From: Unio delphinus
Lineage: Eukaryota > Mollusca > Bivalvia > Unionida > Unionidae
NCBI GenBank assembly: GCA_029339505.1
Contig: JAQISU010000070.1
Coordinates: forward strand, 1,049,501-1,113,500
Direction of reading: 5' to 3'
DNA: 64,000 nt
A model generated the notes under the pieces. The model was not told the DNA's origin. It ran no database searches and worked only from the letters and a program-made list of their open reading frames with translations. This document shows positions 25,020-35,694 of this stretch, one piece after another. The position numbers and the translations under genes are program-made. Numbering within the stretch: the stretch's first letter is position 1; every line of letters begins with the position of its first letter.

Positions 25020-25260
25020 GAATACAGCTTTGAACAACATAGACTCTGATCTGCCAATGCTTAATGTGCCAGCAGATCAAGAAATATTCCCAACAAACTG
25101 CATAGGCTCAAATCCTGGCATATAATGCAGTGGCAGAACTGGATCTATGCAGTTTGCACACTGAATTGACATTTACACAAACATACTGGATATACTTGCC
25201 TATAAGGCAAGCCCAACTGCAAACCACACAGACCCATATATAAGATTGACCAGTTTTCAG
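25020..25260. repeat. Foldback-family copy, rearranged
   Basis: Contains CATAGACTCTGATCTGCCAA, ATGTGCCAGCAGATCAAG, ACTGGATCTATGCAGTTTGC and CTATAAGGCAAGCCCAACTG then CAAACCACACAGACCC. These are the sense and antisense halves of the foldback repeat seen more cleanly at 63752-63855. Confidence 0.6.
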
Positions 25261-25924
25261 TAAGGTGCTACAAATATCAGTAACTGCTATTGTAAGCTGG
25301 AGAATGGAATTAAAATTTGAAGCATTGACAATTAAACTTGACTGCAAAGTTTGTAAAGTACACGTAAACTTCATTTACCAAAAGTACAATGGCACAAACT
25401 ATAGTTCCAAACCCTATGCAGGTCAATGGCTTATTGCCATGTCTCAACTTGACAAATCTTAGAAATTCTTTTCCATTTCACTTGACAACGGCAATCATAT
25501 CTCCCACCAAGAAACATACAAGAATCTGAATACTCCATTTTATCCTCTGTGCTGATTATCAATACTTATAGAAGCTTATTTTCATTTTTGTCTTAAACAT
25601 GCATCGCTTTCTGGATGCCTTTTAAAAAATTATATAATCAACATTTTGATCATGCAGATGCTTTTCATTAACAAATAGGTGCAGTTTAAACCGTCTATGG
25701 TGTTCCTGAATAGTTAGTCTGATTCTCTTGACTAATTTCACTAATTCTAAGATGAAACCTGGATCCAAACAAAACAGGGATAAGCCAATTGTCCGGATAT
25801 TTCAGCAACGATTATTTTTTTCTGAAGTTTTGCTAGTATTCATAAGTTTGTATTTTAAGTGTAACTTTTGTAAGACTTAATGAAAAAAGAGATGGCAAGT
25901 CTGACAATGTACCTTGCTTATATC

Positions 25925-26860
25925 TATGCGCCTACCTCTGTTATGGTGGAATTGGTGAATAAAGAAACAGTAACATTATATATACCCTTACCTATATATA
26001 AAAAACTACCTGTGTCATGGTGTGACAGATGACTAAACAAAGGGCAACAATAATTTATATGTACCCTTTCCTATACATAAGCCATTCCCTTGTCGTGGTG
26101 GGACAAATGGCCAAACAAAGTGCAACATTATATGTACACCTTCCTATACATAAACCCCTACCTGTGTCATGGTGGGACAAATGACTAAAGAAAGGAGAAC
26201 ATTATATGTACCCTTTCCTATATATAAGCCCCTACCCATGTCATAGTGGGACAGATAATTAAACAAAAAGTAACATTATATGTACTTTCCTGTACATAAG
26301 CCCTACCTGTGTCATGGTGGAAGGGGCCCCGAGTGGCTGAGTGGTCTAAAGCACTCTCCATTACGGATCATTGCCATCTCACCTCTTTCTGCGTAGGTTC
26401 GAGTCTAATATTCGGCTAATGTTGTTATGTGAGAAAGCTTGTCAGTAGCTTCTTGTGGGTCGGTGTTTTTTTCCCGGGGTTTTCCCGGGTTATTCCTCCA
26501 CCAATAATACTGGCCGCCATGTATAGCCTATCTTGTGCTGAAAAATGGCTTTAAACCCTACAACAACAGCAACAACAACATGTCATGGTGGGACAGTTAA
26601 ACAAACAAAGTGTAACATTATATGTACACTTTCCTATACATAAGCCCCTACCCATGTCATGGTGGGACACATGACTAAACAAACAATAACATTATATTAC
26701 ACTTTTCTATACATAAGCCCCTACCTGTGTCATGGTGGGACAAATGACTAAAGAAAGGAGAACACTTTCCTATACATAAGCCCCTACCCATGTCATGGTG
26801 GGACACATGACTAAACAAACAGTAACATTATATCACACTTTCCCAGTGTCATGGTGGGAC
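25925..26860. repeat. Minisatellite, about 78 bp unit, interrupted by a SINE
   Basis: About nine units built from TGTCATGGTGGGACAAATGA, CTAAACAAAGTGCAACATTA and TACACTTTCCTATACATAAG then CCCCTACC. Units vary in length through deletion of the ACATTATATGTA part. A complete SINE sits inside the array at 26321-26580. Confidence 0.93.
26321..26580 (+). mobile_element. tRNA-Leu-derived SINE (family A) inserted in the array
   Basis: The 5' head reads GGGGCCCCGAGTGGCTGAGTG then GTCTAAAGC. This contains a polymerase III A box like that of tRNA-Leu, and a B box GGTTCGAGTCT follows. The body carries AGAAAGCTTGTCAGTAGCTT and ACTGGCCGCCATGTATAGCC. The 3' end is TGGCTTTAAACCCTACAACA with a CAA-rich tail. 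TGTCATGGTGG flanks both sides (26310-26320 and 26581-26591). This is consistent with a target duplication, but the motif also belongs to the host array unit, so the evidence is weaker than for the next copy. Confidence 0.9.
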
Positions 26861-26915
26861 AAAAAAAAAAGCCAAGAGCAGAGAAACCTTTACTGCTGCT
26901 ACTACCCAGGTAAAC

Positions 26916-27166
26916 GGGGCCCCGAGTGGCCGAGTGGTCTAAAGCGCTGTCCGTTACGGACCACTGCCATCTCACCTCTGTCTGTGTATGTTCGAGTCTA
27001 AGATTCGGCAAATGTAGTTATGTGAGAAAGCTTGCCAGTAGCTTCTCGTGGGTCGGTGGTTCTTTCTGGGGTTTGTCCGGTTTCTTCCTCCACCATTAAT
27101 ACTGGCCGCCATGTATAGCCTATATTGTGCTGAAAAATGGCGTTAAACCATAAAAAACAAACAAAT
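26916..27166 (+). mobile_element. tRNA-Leu-derived SINE (family A), complete copy
   Basis: Complete 251 bp element, the best reference copy in the window. It has an A box within GAGTGGCCGAGTGGTCTAAA, a B box TGTTCGAGTCTA, a central TGTGAGAAAGCTTGCCAGTA and a 3' GAAAAATGGCGTTAAACCAT with an A/CAA-rich tail. A 10 bp direct repeat CCAGGTAAAC flanks it exactly (26906-26915 and 27167-27176). The head is tRNA-like but is not a functional tRNA. The element needs a partner LINE for mobility. Confidence 0.93.
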
Positions 27167-27703
27167 CCAGGTAAACTGTGTTACACATGCATGTACAGGC
27201 AAGACAAAACAACACAATCAAAAACAGACAAAAGTACAATTAATTTAATTTTTAAAAAAAAAAAAATTCCAAATGACAAAACCTGCATTTCTGATAATAA
27301 TGAAAGATATAATTATGCAATAAAACATGTAGTCATATTTGAAAACAACAGACCAAACAAACAAAAAGAAAACTCCAAGGAAAATTGGACAATAACCACT
27401 GTCTGTGCTATGACAATGCAAGATGTTTTGGAAACAAAAATACACATAAGGAATAAGTAATAATTAGAAGGAACTACTATTCTGTGATTAGAATTAATCT
27501 GATCTGTCCATGGTTCTCAACCAGCAACATCAACTGTGCATAATCACAGAAGAATTATCTCCCTTTATGAGTTTTGCTTTTGTTGGAATTCTCTCCTTTT
27601 GAATAAACTTAATGAACAAATTCTCTGTCTGTCTGTCTGTCTCTGTGAGAAAACCAATCTGTATCAGGATTATTATTGTGCAACATATTATCCTTTCAAG
27701 AAA

Positions 27704-27872
27704 TTATGTTATAACTACCCAATCATCTGAGCCATTGGGTTTTGTTTCTGGAGCATTCCATGGGTTGTTCCAAGGAAGATCAAAGTTTCTGTCAGAGAAG
27801 TCTAAATTTAATTCTTCAACATCCTCCTCCTCTTTTTCTTCTTCATCATCATCACTATCTCCAATAAACATC
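27704..27872 (-). CDS. Candidate terminal coding exon, acidic tail ending in a WxxI motif
   Basis: On the minus strand an acceptor (CTTTGCAATAG) at 27873-27874 is followed by one base and 55 open codons ending in TAA at 27704-27706. The first third is acidic (GDSDDDEEEKEEEDVEEL), the middle is DRNFDLPWNNPWNAPE, and the C-terminus is NGSDDWVVIT. A Trp-x-x-Ile core directly after Asp residues resembles an LC3-interacting motif; that is inference from pattern only. Composition looks like a real cytosolic tail. The gene is not identified. Low-complexity GAA codons and an open plus-strand shadow reduce certainty. Confidence 0.45.
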
Positions 27873-27950
27873 CTATTGCAAAGAATTTAAATTAATCTAT
27901 ATCATCTCTGAAAATCATAGATTAATTTTTAGCCTTACTTATCCATATCT

Positions 27951-27952
27951 TG

Positions 27953-28018
<66 letters not shown>
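27951..28018. repeat. (AAT)n microsatellite
   Basis: About 22 uninterrupted AAT repeats. Confidence 0.97.
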
Positions 28019-28019
<1 letters not shown>

Positions 28020-28213
28020 ATGGAGCATGATGGTGGGAAACAAAATGTATCTTAAGTTTCAAAATAAACAAAATTGCAACCAAGTCATTTAGGTAAGGGA
28101 GTTAAGTCTATTTAGTCGATCTTTAAAATGTAGAGTTATTTCTCTTGGTTCACAGATGAAAAATTTATTTTTTTGATAATTATAGAAGACAGAGAAAAAT
28201 TGTGTATCGTTAC

Positions 28214-28267
28214 TTGTATGAAGCCAATAATCATTTGCAAACTCTGAACAGTATTAATGTACAATTT
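28214..28267 (-). CDS. Candidate small exon upstream of the acidic-tail exon
   Basis: A minus-strand segment with a strong pyrimidine-rich acceptor (TTCTGTTTCCAGAG) and donor CAA then GTAACG. Using the second AG gives 18 codons (KLYINTVQSLQMIIGFIQ) in phase 0 at both ends. Phase fits the exon at 28722-28793 but not the 27704-27872 exon, so an intervening exon or a different donor is required. This could be chance in AT-rich DNA. Confidence 0.22.
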
Positions 28268-28721
28268 CTCTGGAAACAGAATTTACATGTGTGAAGAAAC
28301 AATGAAAACAATTCAAATATGTGTAGTACATTACACATATTTTTAGCTTGAAATTTTCTTAAATATAGATCATATTGACATAAAATTGGTATTCTTTGCT
28401 TGGTAAATTATTATCATAATAAAATACAAACTGGGGAAATATATTATCAGGCCTAATTATTATCTGGTAAAATTCCCAATGTAGCAGCTGGCCATAGGCC
28501 ATATTTCACCTGTGTCAGGTGAAATAATCCGAGGATCAATGTCTTTTCAGTATGGTTGTGCTGATTAAAGCATATTAAATTTGTGTTTTACATAATGTTA
28601 TGTTGTCATCAGACTTGTATAGTATTTTATTGCTTCCCTCCCACATGGCATGCCCAGAGAAACGTGTTCTGAGTAAATGATGTCTTTTTCAGACTGACTG
28701 AAATGAGGGTTGAATACTTAC

Positions 28722-28809
28722 GACATCCATGGCTATTAAACCAAATACATTATGATAATCATTAAATCTTATTGCCTCTTTTGTTTCATTGAGCTTTAGA
28801 AATGTAACA
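28722..28809 (-). CDS. Candidate exon with a perfect donor
   Basis: Minus-strand open segment ending GATGTC then GTAAGTATT, a near-consensus donor. The frame reads LNETKEAIRFNDYHNVFGLI then AMDV. Two acceptors are possible: CTAAAG at 28794-28795 (72 bp exon), or AATAAAG at 28810-28811 (88 bp exon). The longer form is in phase with the candidate exon at 29182-29251. The acceptor tract is poor. The product is unknown. Confidence 0.27.
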
Positions 28810-28834
28810 CTTTATTCACTTTGAATCAGATCCA

Positions 28835-28980
28835 ACGCAGACTCCGATCTAACATGACATAATACACTAGCAGACCTGGATCTATGCATATTTGACAGTA
28901 CTAATCAGTAGAATAGACCCTTCTGACAAATTATGTAATTGAAGATCAGGGTCTATGTTATTGGCAGGTACTTCCATGCA
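28835..28980. repeat. Foldback-family copy, diverged
   Basis: Contains CAGACTCCGATCTAACATGA, AGCAGACCTGGATCTATGCA and GAAGATCAGGGTCTATGTTA in alternating orientation, matching the dispersed foldback repeat. Confidence 0.55.
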
Positions 28981-29014
28981 AGTATTACAGTAGACCTTTT
29001 CTACTTTTTGTATG

Positions 29015-29137
<123 letters not shown>

Positions 29138-29181
29138 GGAATAATTATTACCAATAATTGAAAAGCATTTGAAAAACTTAC

Positions 29182-29251
29182 CTGACTGCCTTAATTGTAC
29201 CAAAAATTTTAAGCAAAAGCACGAAGCAGAGTGAATAAATTTCTTTTATGA
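29182..29251 (-). CDS. Candidate exon, hydrophobic, consensus donor
   Basis: A 70 bp minus-strand segment ending GTCAG then GTAAGTTTTTC, a consensus donor. It reads [20 protein letters not shown] then AV, a hydrophobic stretch that could be a membrane helix. It starts in phase 1 and ends in phase 2. The join to 28722-28809 keeps the frame. Support is limited to splice signals and open frame. Confidence 0.25.
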
Positions 29252-29924
29252 CTGGTCACTTTATGTGCTGATAACATTAGGGTTATGTTAAATTTCTATC
29301 AGTTTTCCTAACAAAGTAATCAATCAGTCTTGTAAGGTATTGGGACAAAAAGCACCATTGAAAACCACACAAATGAAACAAGGTAAAGCACATCATGTCA
29401 ATCATCAGGTAACACTGCCCTTTGGATCTTTTTGAAGTTAGTTCCCCCATAAAGGGAAGGATCATTTATTTCAGGAGCAAGGTTCAAGAGATTTTGTTTG
29501 GAAATCACTCATTTTCTTACTGATTGTGTTGTGCTAGAAATATAAGAAAAGCTTGGTTACTAAATATGTTTGTGCTCAGTCATATGTGACTGATTGACTA
29601 GTTGACAAGTTCAAGACAGATCCATTTGATTTTGATTAAATACTAAAGCATTTGTACATTTCACACCTGTTTCTTCATAAGCCATTTTTTAAAAACACTT
29701 TTGGTCTTATAAGGTACCTATTATAGCCTTATAATTTATATAATATGTATATATATGTATATAATTTATATAATATGTGAACTTTATTCTGTTTACCTAT
29801 CTTTTGTTTTGTACATTTATCACTCAGTCTAAATCAATTTTTCTTCATTTTTGCAAAATATTGGACTTTGTTGATACATGTACTTACATGGATGACATTG
29901 GGAAGAAGACAGTAACTATGTCTG

Positions 29925-30168
29925 CACAGTGACAGTTTATAGTGATATCTAGTACTGGGGTGACATGTAGCATGATGTCCCACCCAGTCACATTATCCTG
30001 ACATCAGGCCGACCAGTCCTAACACTAACCACTTAATGCTGAGCACCAAGCGAGGCAGCTGTGAGTACCATTTTTGTAAGGCTTTAATATAACTCAGCTG
30101 GGGATTGAACCCATGACCTCCCACATCCATGGCAGATGTTCTAACCACTAAAACCACTGGAGTGGATT
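29925..30168 (-). mobile_element. tRNA-derived SINE, family B
   Basis: In minus orientation the head reads TGGTTTTAGTGGTTAGAACA (A-box-like) followed by CATGGGTTCAATCCC (B box). A body follows with AGCTGCCTCGCTTGGTGCTC and CAGGATAATGTGACTGGGTG, ending near TATAAACTGTCACTGTGC. Partial copies of the same body occur at 33002-33130 (plus) and 39565-39720 (minus). No clear target duplication was found. Confidence 0.75.
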
Positions 30169-30235
30169 AGCACAGTTGGAAGAGTATCAGATTTGAAATC
30201 CAAGAGTCATTGCAAGGCAAGCCCAGACTAGCTAC
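30163..30235 (+). other. tRNA-like SINE head or relic
   Basis: GGATTAGCACAGTTGGAAGA then GTATCAGATTTGAAATCCAA has an A-box-like start and an anticodon-arm-like middle, but no good B box or acceptor pairing. It is probably the head of a decayed SINE, not a tRNA gene. Confidence 0.35.
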
Positions 30236-30439
30236 CTCAGCATGTCTTTTGGAAATTCATTCAGCTTCTATTTTGTTGTCATAATAAAACCCAAAATGTT
30301 AGAAACCAATCAAGTTTTCACTGGGTCTTTTTATTAATTTGCAGAAGTCACAAGATACACTTATTGGTACCCTGCAAAAACTAATGAATTTACTGTAGTA
30401 AGCTGACCAATAGAGTGATCCATACTGATGATAAGGTTG

Positions 30440-31300
30440 CTAGATTAAAGTACATTGTACACAGCATTATTATTACACAATGGGGATCATTTAAATGTGC
30501 TATTTTAGAGATATGGTCATTTTAAACAGATGTACATTATACTGAGTAGTACTGTTACATAATGGGGATCATTAAAATGTGCTATTTTTGAGATAAGATC
30601 ATTTTAAACAGATGTACATTATACTGAGTAGTACTGTTACATAATGGGGATCATTTAAATGTGCTATTTTAGAGATGTGGTCATTTTAAACAGATGTATG
30701 CTATATTGAGTAGTACTGTTACATAATAATGGGGATCATTTAAATGTGCTATTTTAGAGATATGGTCATTTTAAACAGATGTACATTATACTGAGTAGTA
30801 CTGTTACATAATGGGGATCATTTAAATGTGCTATTTTAGAGATATGGTCATTTTAAACAGATGTACATTATACTGAGTAGTACTGTTACATAATGGGGAT
30901 CATTCAAATGTGCTATTTTAAAAAGATGTACATTATACTGAGTAGTACTGTTACATAATGGGGATCATTAAAATGTGCTATTTTAGAGAAAAGATCATTT
31001 TAAACAGATGTACATTATACTGAGTAGTACTGTTACATAATGGGGATCATTAAAATGTGCTATTTTTGAGATAACATCATTTTAAAAAATGTACATTATA
31101 CTGAGTAGTACTGTTACATAATGGGGATCATTAAAATGTGCTATTTTAGAGATATGGTCATTTTAAACAGATGTACATTATACTGAGTAGTACTGTTACA
31201 TAATGGGGATCATTAAAATATGCAATTTTAAAAAGATGTACATTATACTGAGTAGTACATAATGAGGACCATTAAAAATTTTCTATTTCTGAGATTAGGT
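30440..31300. repeat. Minisatellite, about 82 bp unit
   Basis: About ten copies of ACATAATGGGGATCATTTAA, ATGTGCTATTTTAGAGATAT, GGTCATTTTAAACAGATGTA and CATTATACTGAGTAGTACTG. Several copies share a deletion of the GAGATATGGTCATTTTA part, so shortened units were themselves copied. Confidence 0.95.
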
Positions 31301-31441
31301 TACTTTATATGGATTATTAGTTACATAATAGGGATCATTACAATTTTACTGTGGAACTGGTAAAGTTGCATTAGACTGGATTACAAATATATGATATCAT
31401 TGTTACATAATATAGTCCTTTAAAACTGTCTTATGTTACAG

Positions 31442-31967
31442 GCACAGTTGCTTTACATCATGGTTCATTACATAATGTAATGGGATGTGGTCTCCTCCTC
31501 TCTGCTATGGCATTGGGCCACAAGGAGTTGCATACTGTTCTCATATTCCCAACATGATTGAATCCTGTGAGGTCCCAAACTATGCCACTTTTCAGAGGTT
31601 GGTTGAATCTAAAGGACAATGGGTCATCTTCATAGTAAATAAGAGATTTCACTTCTAGGACTCTCCAGTCTCCACCTCAATCAAGGAACCTATTAAGCTT
31701 TGTAAGACTAAAAAAGAATCCCATAGGGAAGAGATATACACCTTTTGTAAACAAGGGATTCTGTTCCTTGAAAGGGTAATAGTTACAAAGTATGGGATGC
31801 TATCCAAGAATCTTCCTGGTATTGATGAAACTGATCAAATTTCATCTAATTAACAATCTTTACCCAATGAACAAGTTTATAAAGAATGCGCACTTCCAGA
31901 TAGAACTACCACTTCAATCATGAACACCATAAAGGTGAATGGTCTCCTTAGAACTCCAAGATGCTAA
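31442..31967 (+). pseudogene. Decayed coding-like segment, unidentified
   Basis: An acceptor-like TTATGTTACAG precedes 31442. The plus strand then reads TVALHHGSLHNVMGCGLLLS and AMALGHKELHTVLIFPT. The frame shifts at about 31550, and another frame runs from 31554 to 31967 (137 codons). Its pieces include NYATFQRLVESKGQWVIFIV, FCKQGILFLERVIVTKYGML and NEQVYKECALPDRTTTSIMN. In-frame stops occur at 31656 and 31851. Such sustained protein-like composition with few stops suggests a relatively young pseudogene or domesticated fragment. The family is not recognised. Confidence 0.4.
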
Positions 31968-32159
31968 TCTAAAATCTACGATTGTTGACTGTACCATAAA
32001 CTAATGTTAATTTGTAAATATATGTAACATGTTTACATCGCTAAGTTTTGTCCATGATTGTTGACTGTACTATAAACTTATGTTAATTTAAAATATTTAC
32101 TAGTCTTGATAAAACCATCTCTTTTCTATTCTTGAGTGAAAACTAGATGTTTACAATGG

Positions 32160-32750
32160 TTACCATGGTGATCATAATCAATGCATGATTTACACCAACT
32201 AGGCCCCATAACAAGTTTTTTGGTGAAAACACAATGTCAATGAAACCATCCATTCTATAGGTGTAGCAACAATAAGAAGATTTTCATCATTTCAAATAGA
32301 CACCATTTCAACTAGATACCATTTCAAATAGACATCATTTCAACTAGACACCACAAGACTTCTTCCATGTCAATACAACTTTTTGTTCAGGAAGAGTAGT
32401 GATAAATATATTTTCAAGGTGTGATTTTGGCCGTACTGGATGTAAGCTTGGGACCAACTAATAAAATATCTTCTGGTGAATACCCAATGAAATATGACTT
32501 TCCAACATGGAGAAATTACATTACACAAAGATTTTCAAGATGTCTGCAAAGTTTTCCATATTGGATGTAAGAGCAACAGGATGTTCCACTAACAACCAAC
32601 TTGATATCATAAGATATTCTTCAGTGAAAACCTTCCATGATACTATGGTCATCTATTATGCAGTTGCAAAAGCATGTTTTAAGATGACCACTTGTGTGTC
32701 TAAGTGGCAACATTTTCATTTAGAACCAATTAACCTTTAGGATGAATTTG
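32160..32750. repeat. Degenerate dispersed repeat related to 7423-8240
   Basis: Phrases such as GACCAACTAATAAAATATCT, TTTCAAGATGTCTGCAAAG, AGATGACCACTTGTGTGTCT and TTCATTTAGAACCAATTAAC resemble the 7.4-8.2 kb block. No coding content is supported. Confidence 0.45.
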
Positions 32751-32808
32751 TGTATTCAGTTTCATGTTCCAGCTTGTGCTGACAATATAACAGTAATATA
32801 ACAGACTA

Positions 32809-32810
<2 letters not shown>

Positions 32811-32875
<65 letters not shown>

Positions 32876-32876
32876 A
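32811..32876. repeat. Compound microsatellite (TC)n-(TG)n
   Basis: About 52 bp of TC followed by about 13 bp of TG. Confidence 0.97.
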
Positions 32877-33001
32877 GTCCTCTCCAATCTGATCTTATCT
32901 CAGCTGGACACAAAACTTCACCAAATTTTTTTTCTTTGAAGCAAGTAAAGTTGGTATATCTCAAATATTCCAAAGAAATTAATTAATTACAAGATGTAAC
33001 A

Positions 33002-33130
33002 AGGAGCCTGGTGCTCAGCATTAAGATCGATCAGCCTTGTGTCAGAATAATGTAACTGGGTGGGTCTTCATGCTCTACTGCATGATGCCCCAGTGCTGGA
33101 CCTCATTATAAACTGTCACACTGCTGACAT
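33002..33130 (+). mobile_element. SINE family B, partial copy
   Basis: Plus-strand match to the body of the 29925-30168 element: GTGCTCAGCATTAAG, GATCAGCCTTGTGTCAGAAT, ATGCCCCAGTGCTGGACCTC and TATAAACTGTCACACTGC. The tRNA head is absent. Confidence 0.65.
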
Positions 33131-33179
33131 CTGAGTTATACCACAGAAAAATAGGTAATGCTACTTTAGAAATCTAAAT

Positions 33180-33181
<2 letters not shown>

Positions 33182-33225
<44 letters not shown>
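33182..33225. repeat. (CA)n microsatellite
   Basis: About 22 CA dinucleotides. Confidence 0.97.
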
Positions 33226-33226
<1 letters not shown>

Positions 33227-33439
33227 CAAGGACCAATCATGTGATGAAACTATTACCAGTGACTGTATCTGTTGATATTTATATAATCAAATGAAATAAA
33301 AAAAATAAAAAATGTATTGTAGTTTAACTGTTATTCCAGTTGCAGTTATGTTTTCAATTAACATAATTTCCAGGGTGTCTTTTGCATTTTATACATCTTT
33401 TATTTTATTAAAACAAACTTTGAATAAGTCAAGATACAA

Positions 33440-34564
33440 AGCAACAGTTCTCCTTTTAACACTCAACAATATCAAAAAAGCTTTTGAAAGAGTGTGGCAT
33501 GACCACAATGAAGAAATACAGCATGGGTCAAAAGTTGACCAATAACATCAAGCAGTTGTAAACCAAGGCTACCAGTGCAGTAACTGCTCAAGGTTATGTG
33601 GGGGACTGGCTCAAGACAACAGGTGGAGTACATCAAGGCTGTCTCCTGTTGCTTTTCAACATCTACTTAGAGCAGATCATGAGCAAAATCCTGGAAAACC
33701 ACTGTGGGACAGTCAACATTGGAGGGCGTAACATCACCAACCTATGTTTTGCAGATGACACTGATGGGCTGGCAGGCAGTGAAGACGAGCTTGCCACCTT
33801 AGTGAAGAACCTGGATGAAGCATCTGCCACATTTGACACAGAGATAAGCGCCAAGAAGATAAAGCTGATGACATACAGTGGCAAACAAATCTCAACCAAG
33901 ATTAAAGTCAGAGGACAGGAACTGGAAACAGTGGGCCAATTCAAATATCTTGGTTCCATAATCACGGAAGAGGGATCAAGAGCAGAAATTTTGTCACGAG
34001 CAGCACAAACAATGGCAGCTATGTCAAAGCTAAGACCAATCTGGAAAGACAAGAATATCTGTCTGAAAACTAAAATCAGACTATTGAGAGCACTAGTCAT
34101 CTCAATCTTTTTGTATTCATGTGAGGCCTGGACCCTGACAGCAGAATTACAACGAATAATCCATGCACTTGAAATGAGATGCTACAGAACCATCCTTGGC
34201 ATCTCTTACATGGACCACATCACAAATGAAGAAGTGCGCAACACCATCAGTCACAAAGTAGGCCATTATGAAGACCTCCTCACCACTGTCAAAAAGAGAA
34301 AGCTGAAATGGTATGGCCATGTCACTAGAGCCATCAGTCTATCCACAACAGTACTGCAGGGCAGTGTCCAGGGTGGCAGAAAGAGTGGTAGACAGAAAAA
34401 AGTGGACTGATAACATTACAGAATGGACCAGAAAACATTTTGAAGAGACACAGGCATTAGCACATGATCGAGACAAGTGGAGGGAACTGGTCAGATGCTC
34501 AGCAGCACAGTGCCTCAATGACCACACTAGGTCAAGAGACTGATGATAATGATGATGATGATGA
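33440..34564 (+). mobile_element. Non-LTR retrotransposon (RTE-like), 5'-truncated
   Basis: The plus strand carries the C-terminal half of a LINE reverse transcriptase. Blocks are KKAFERVWHD at about 33475 (another frame), GGVHQGCLLLLFNIYLEQIM at 33620, FADDTDGLAGSEDEL at 33748 (catalytic FADD), FKYLGSIITEEGS at 33940, then IFLYSCEAWTLTAELQR and RKLKWYGHVTR. The last segment, NITEWTRKHFEETQ, lies in another frame after a shift in an A run near 34398. It ends in a short GAT-rich tail at 34540-34564, as RTE-type elements often do. The endonuclease half is missing. It is inactive by truncation and at least two frameshifts. The clade call is tentative. Confidence 0.85.
33598..34410 (+). pseudogene. 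Reverse transcriptase fragment of the RTE-like LINE
   Basis: Longest intact frame in the LINE, about 270 codons. It covers the RT fingers/palm from the GVHQGC block, the FADD active site at 33748-33759, the thumb, and the Trp/Tyr-rich downstream region (WYGHVTR). It stops prematurely when the frame shifts at 34395-34400. The remaining C-terminus is open in the next frame to 34543. It has no start of its own and no endonuclease domain. Confidence 0.85.
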
Positions 34565-35568
34565 AACTCAAAAATGAAAATCCCAACTTCGGTATCTGTA
34601 CATGTATTTCAATTTTGTTTCAAATGAATGAAAAGAGAGGAAACAATGAATGGAATCAATAAATATAATCAGGATGCATGTCTGTGAATATAATGGATAC
34701 ATGAAACTTGAAAGCTGAAATACAGGTGTGAAGGGGATGTAAATGGATCACAAATGAAATGAATTTTAAAAGCATTTAACATGCACATGATGTACAAAAC
34801 AGATTTGATAAAATTATCCATTTCTGGGTCTGTTTCTACAACTTACCTAAGGTAGCCTGACCTGATCTAAACAGGCAAAATAGATAAGAAGCTCTAGCGC
34901 CTGGCAGTTAGTTTAATCAGATACCTGCATGCAAATTGATAATATGACTGCATTAGTCATTGATTGTTTGCACTACTACAACTTGCACTGTACAAACAAT
35001 GTTGGAGAATTATAACATTTGCTCACTGTTCATAATATTAATACCTAGTACCACTAATTATACAAATTGATGAAAAACAGGAACTGTGATAAAATAGTAT
35101 TAGAATTGCATGGATTCAACAGATGTACCATGTACCATTTATCAACTAATCTAAATAAGGAAAGAGATTTGAAGATTTATCAAAGCCATGTGCTTAATCT
35201 TTATAATTTACTACAGGAAGAAAGGAAACCAAACAAAATAAATCAAGATAAATGGCTTTACAATGGAGCAGAAAAAGTCAAAGTGTAAACTACATTATAA
35301 AATGTTCACACATTTCCATGGATTCATGACTATATCTGCATTACAAGTTTTATTGTTTGTTTTGTTAGCTTTAACAGCTCTGTTAACATATTACTTCTAT
35401 TTTAATGGTAAGGAAATGGGATTGCATTATGTAAGACAGGAATACATAGGCAGAAATTGGGACTGCTATAATGAAGTATACTGCATTATGAAGGGTATCA
35501 GTATATTAAAGAAATGCCATGCGACTATAAAAGAGGCAGCAGCATACCTGGGCAGGAAATGGGACTGA

Positions 35569-35570
35569 TT

Positions 35571-35605
<35 letters not shown>

Positions 35606-35665
35606 TAATGAGGACTTTGTATAGTGACTAATCTTTAGAAGCTCCAAGTGCTTGAAGACATCTAT
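35569..35665 (-). mobile_element. 3' end of a LINE/SINE with (ATT)n tail
   Basis: An (AAT)n run is followed by GGACTTTGTATAGTGACTAA then TCTTTAGAAGCTCCAAGTGC. This matches 40397-40495 (GAACTTTGTATAGCGCCTAA then TCTTTAGAAGCTCTAAGCGC). It is a short minus-strand 3' fragment of the same family. Confidence 0.7.
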
Positions 35666-35694
35666 AATGATATGATCATAATAATATGATGATT

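Noticed and set aside
24747..25040. 97-codon minus-strand frame
   Set aside because: It crosses the right TIR and TTAA of the MITE, so it is not a conserved gene unit.
26331..26410. Possible tRNA-Leu gene
   Set aside because: It has A and B boxes but no complete cloverleaf or acceptor stem, and it is the head of a repeated 250 bp SINE.
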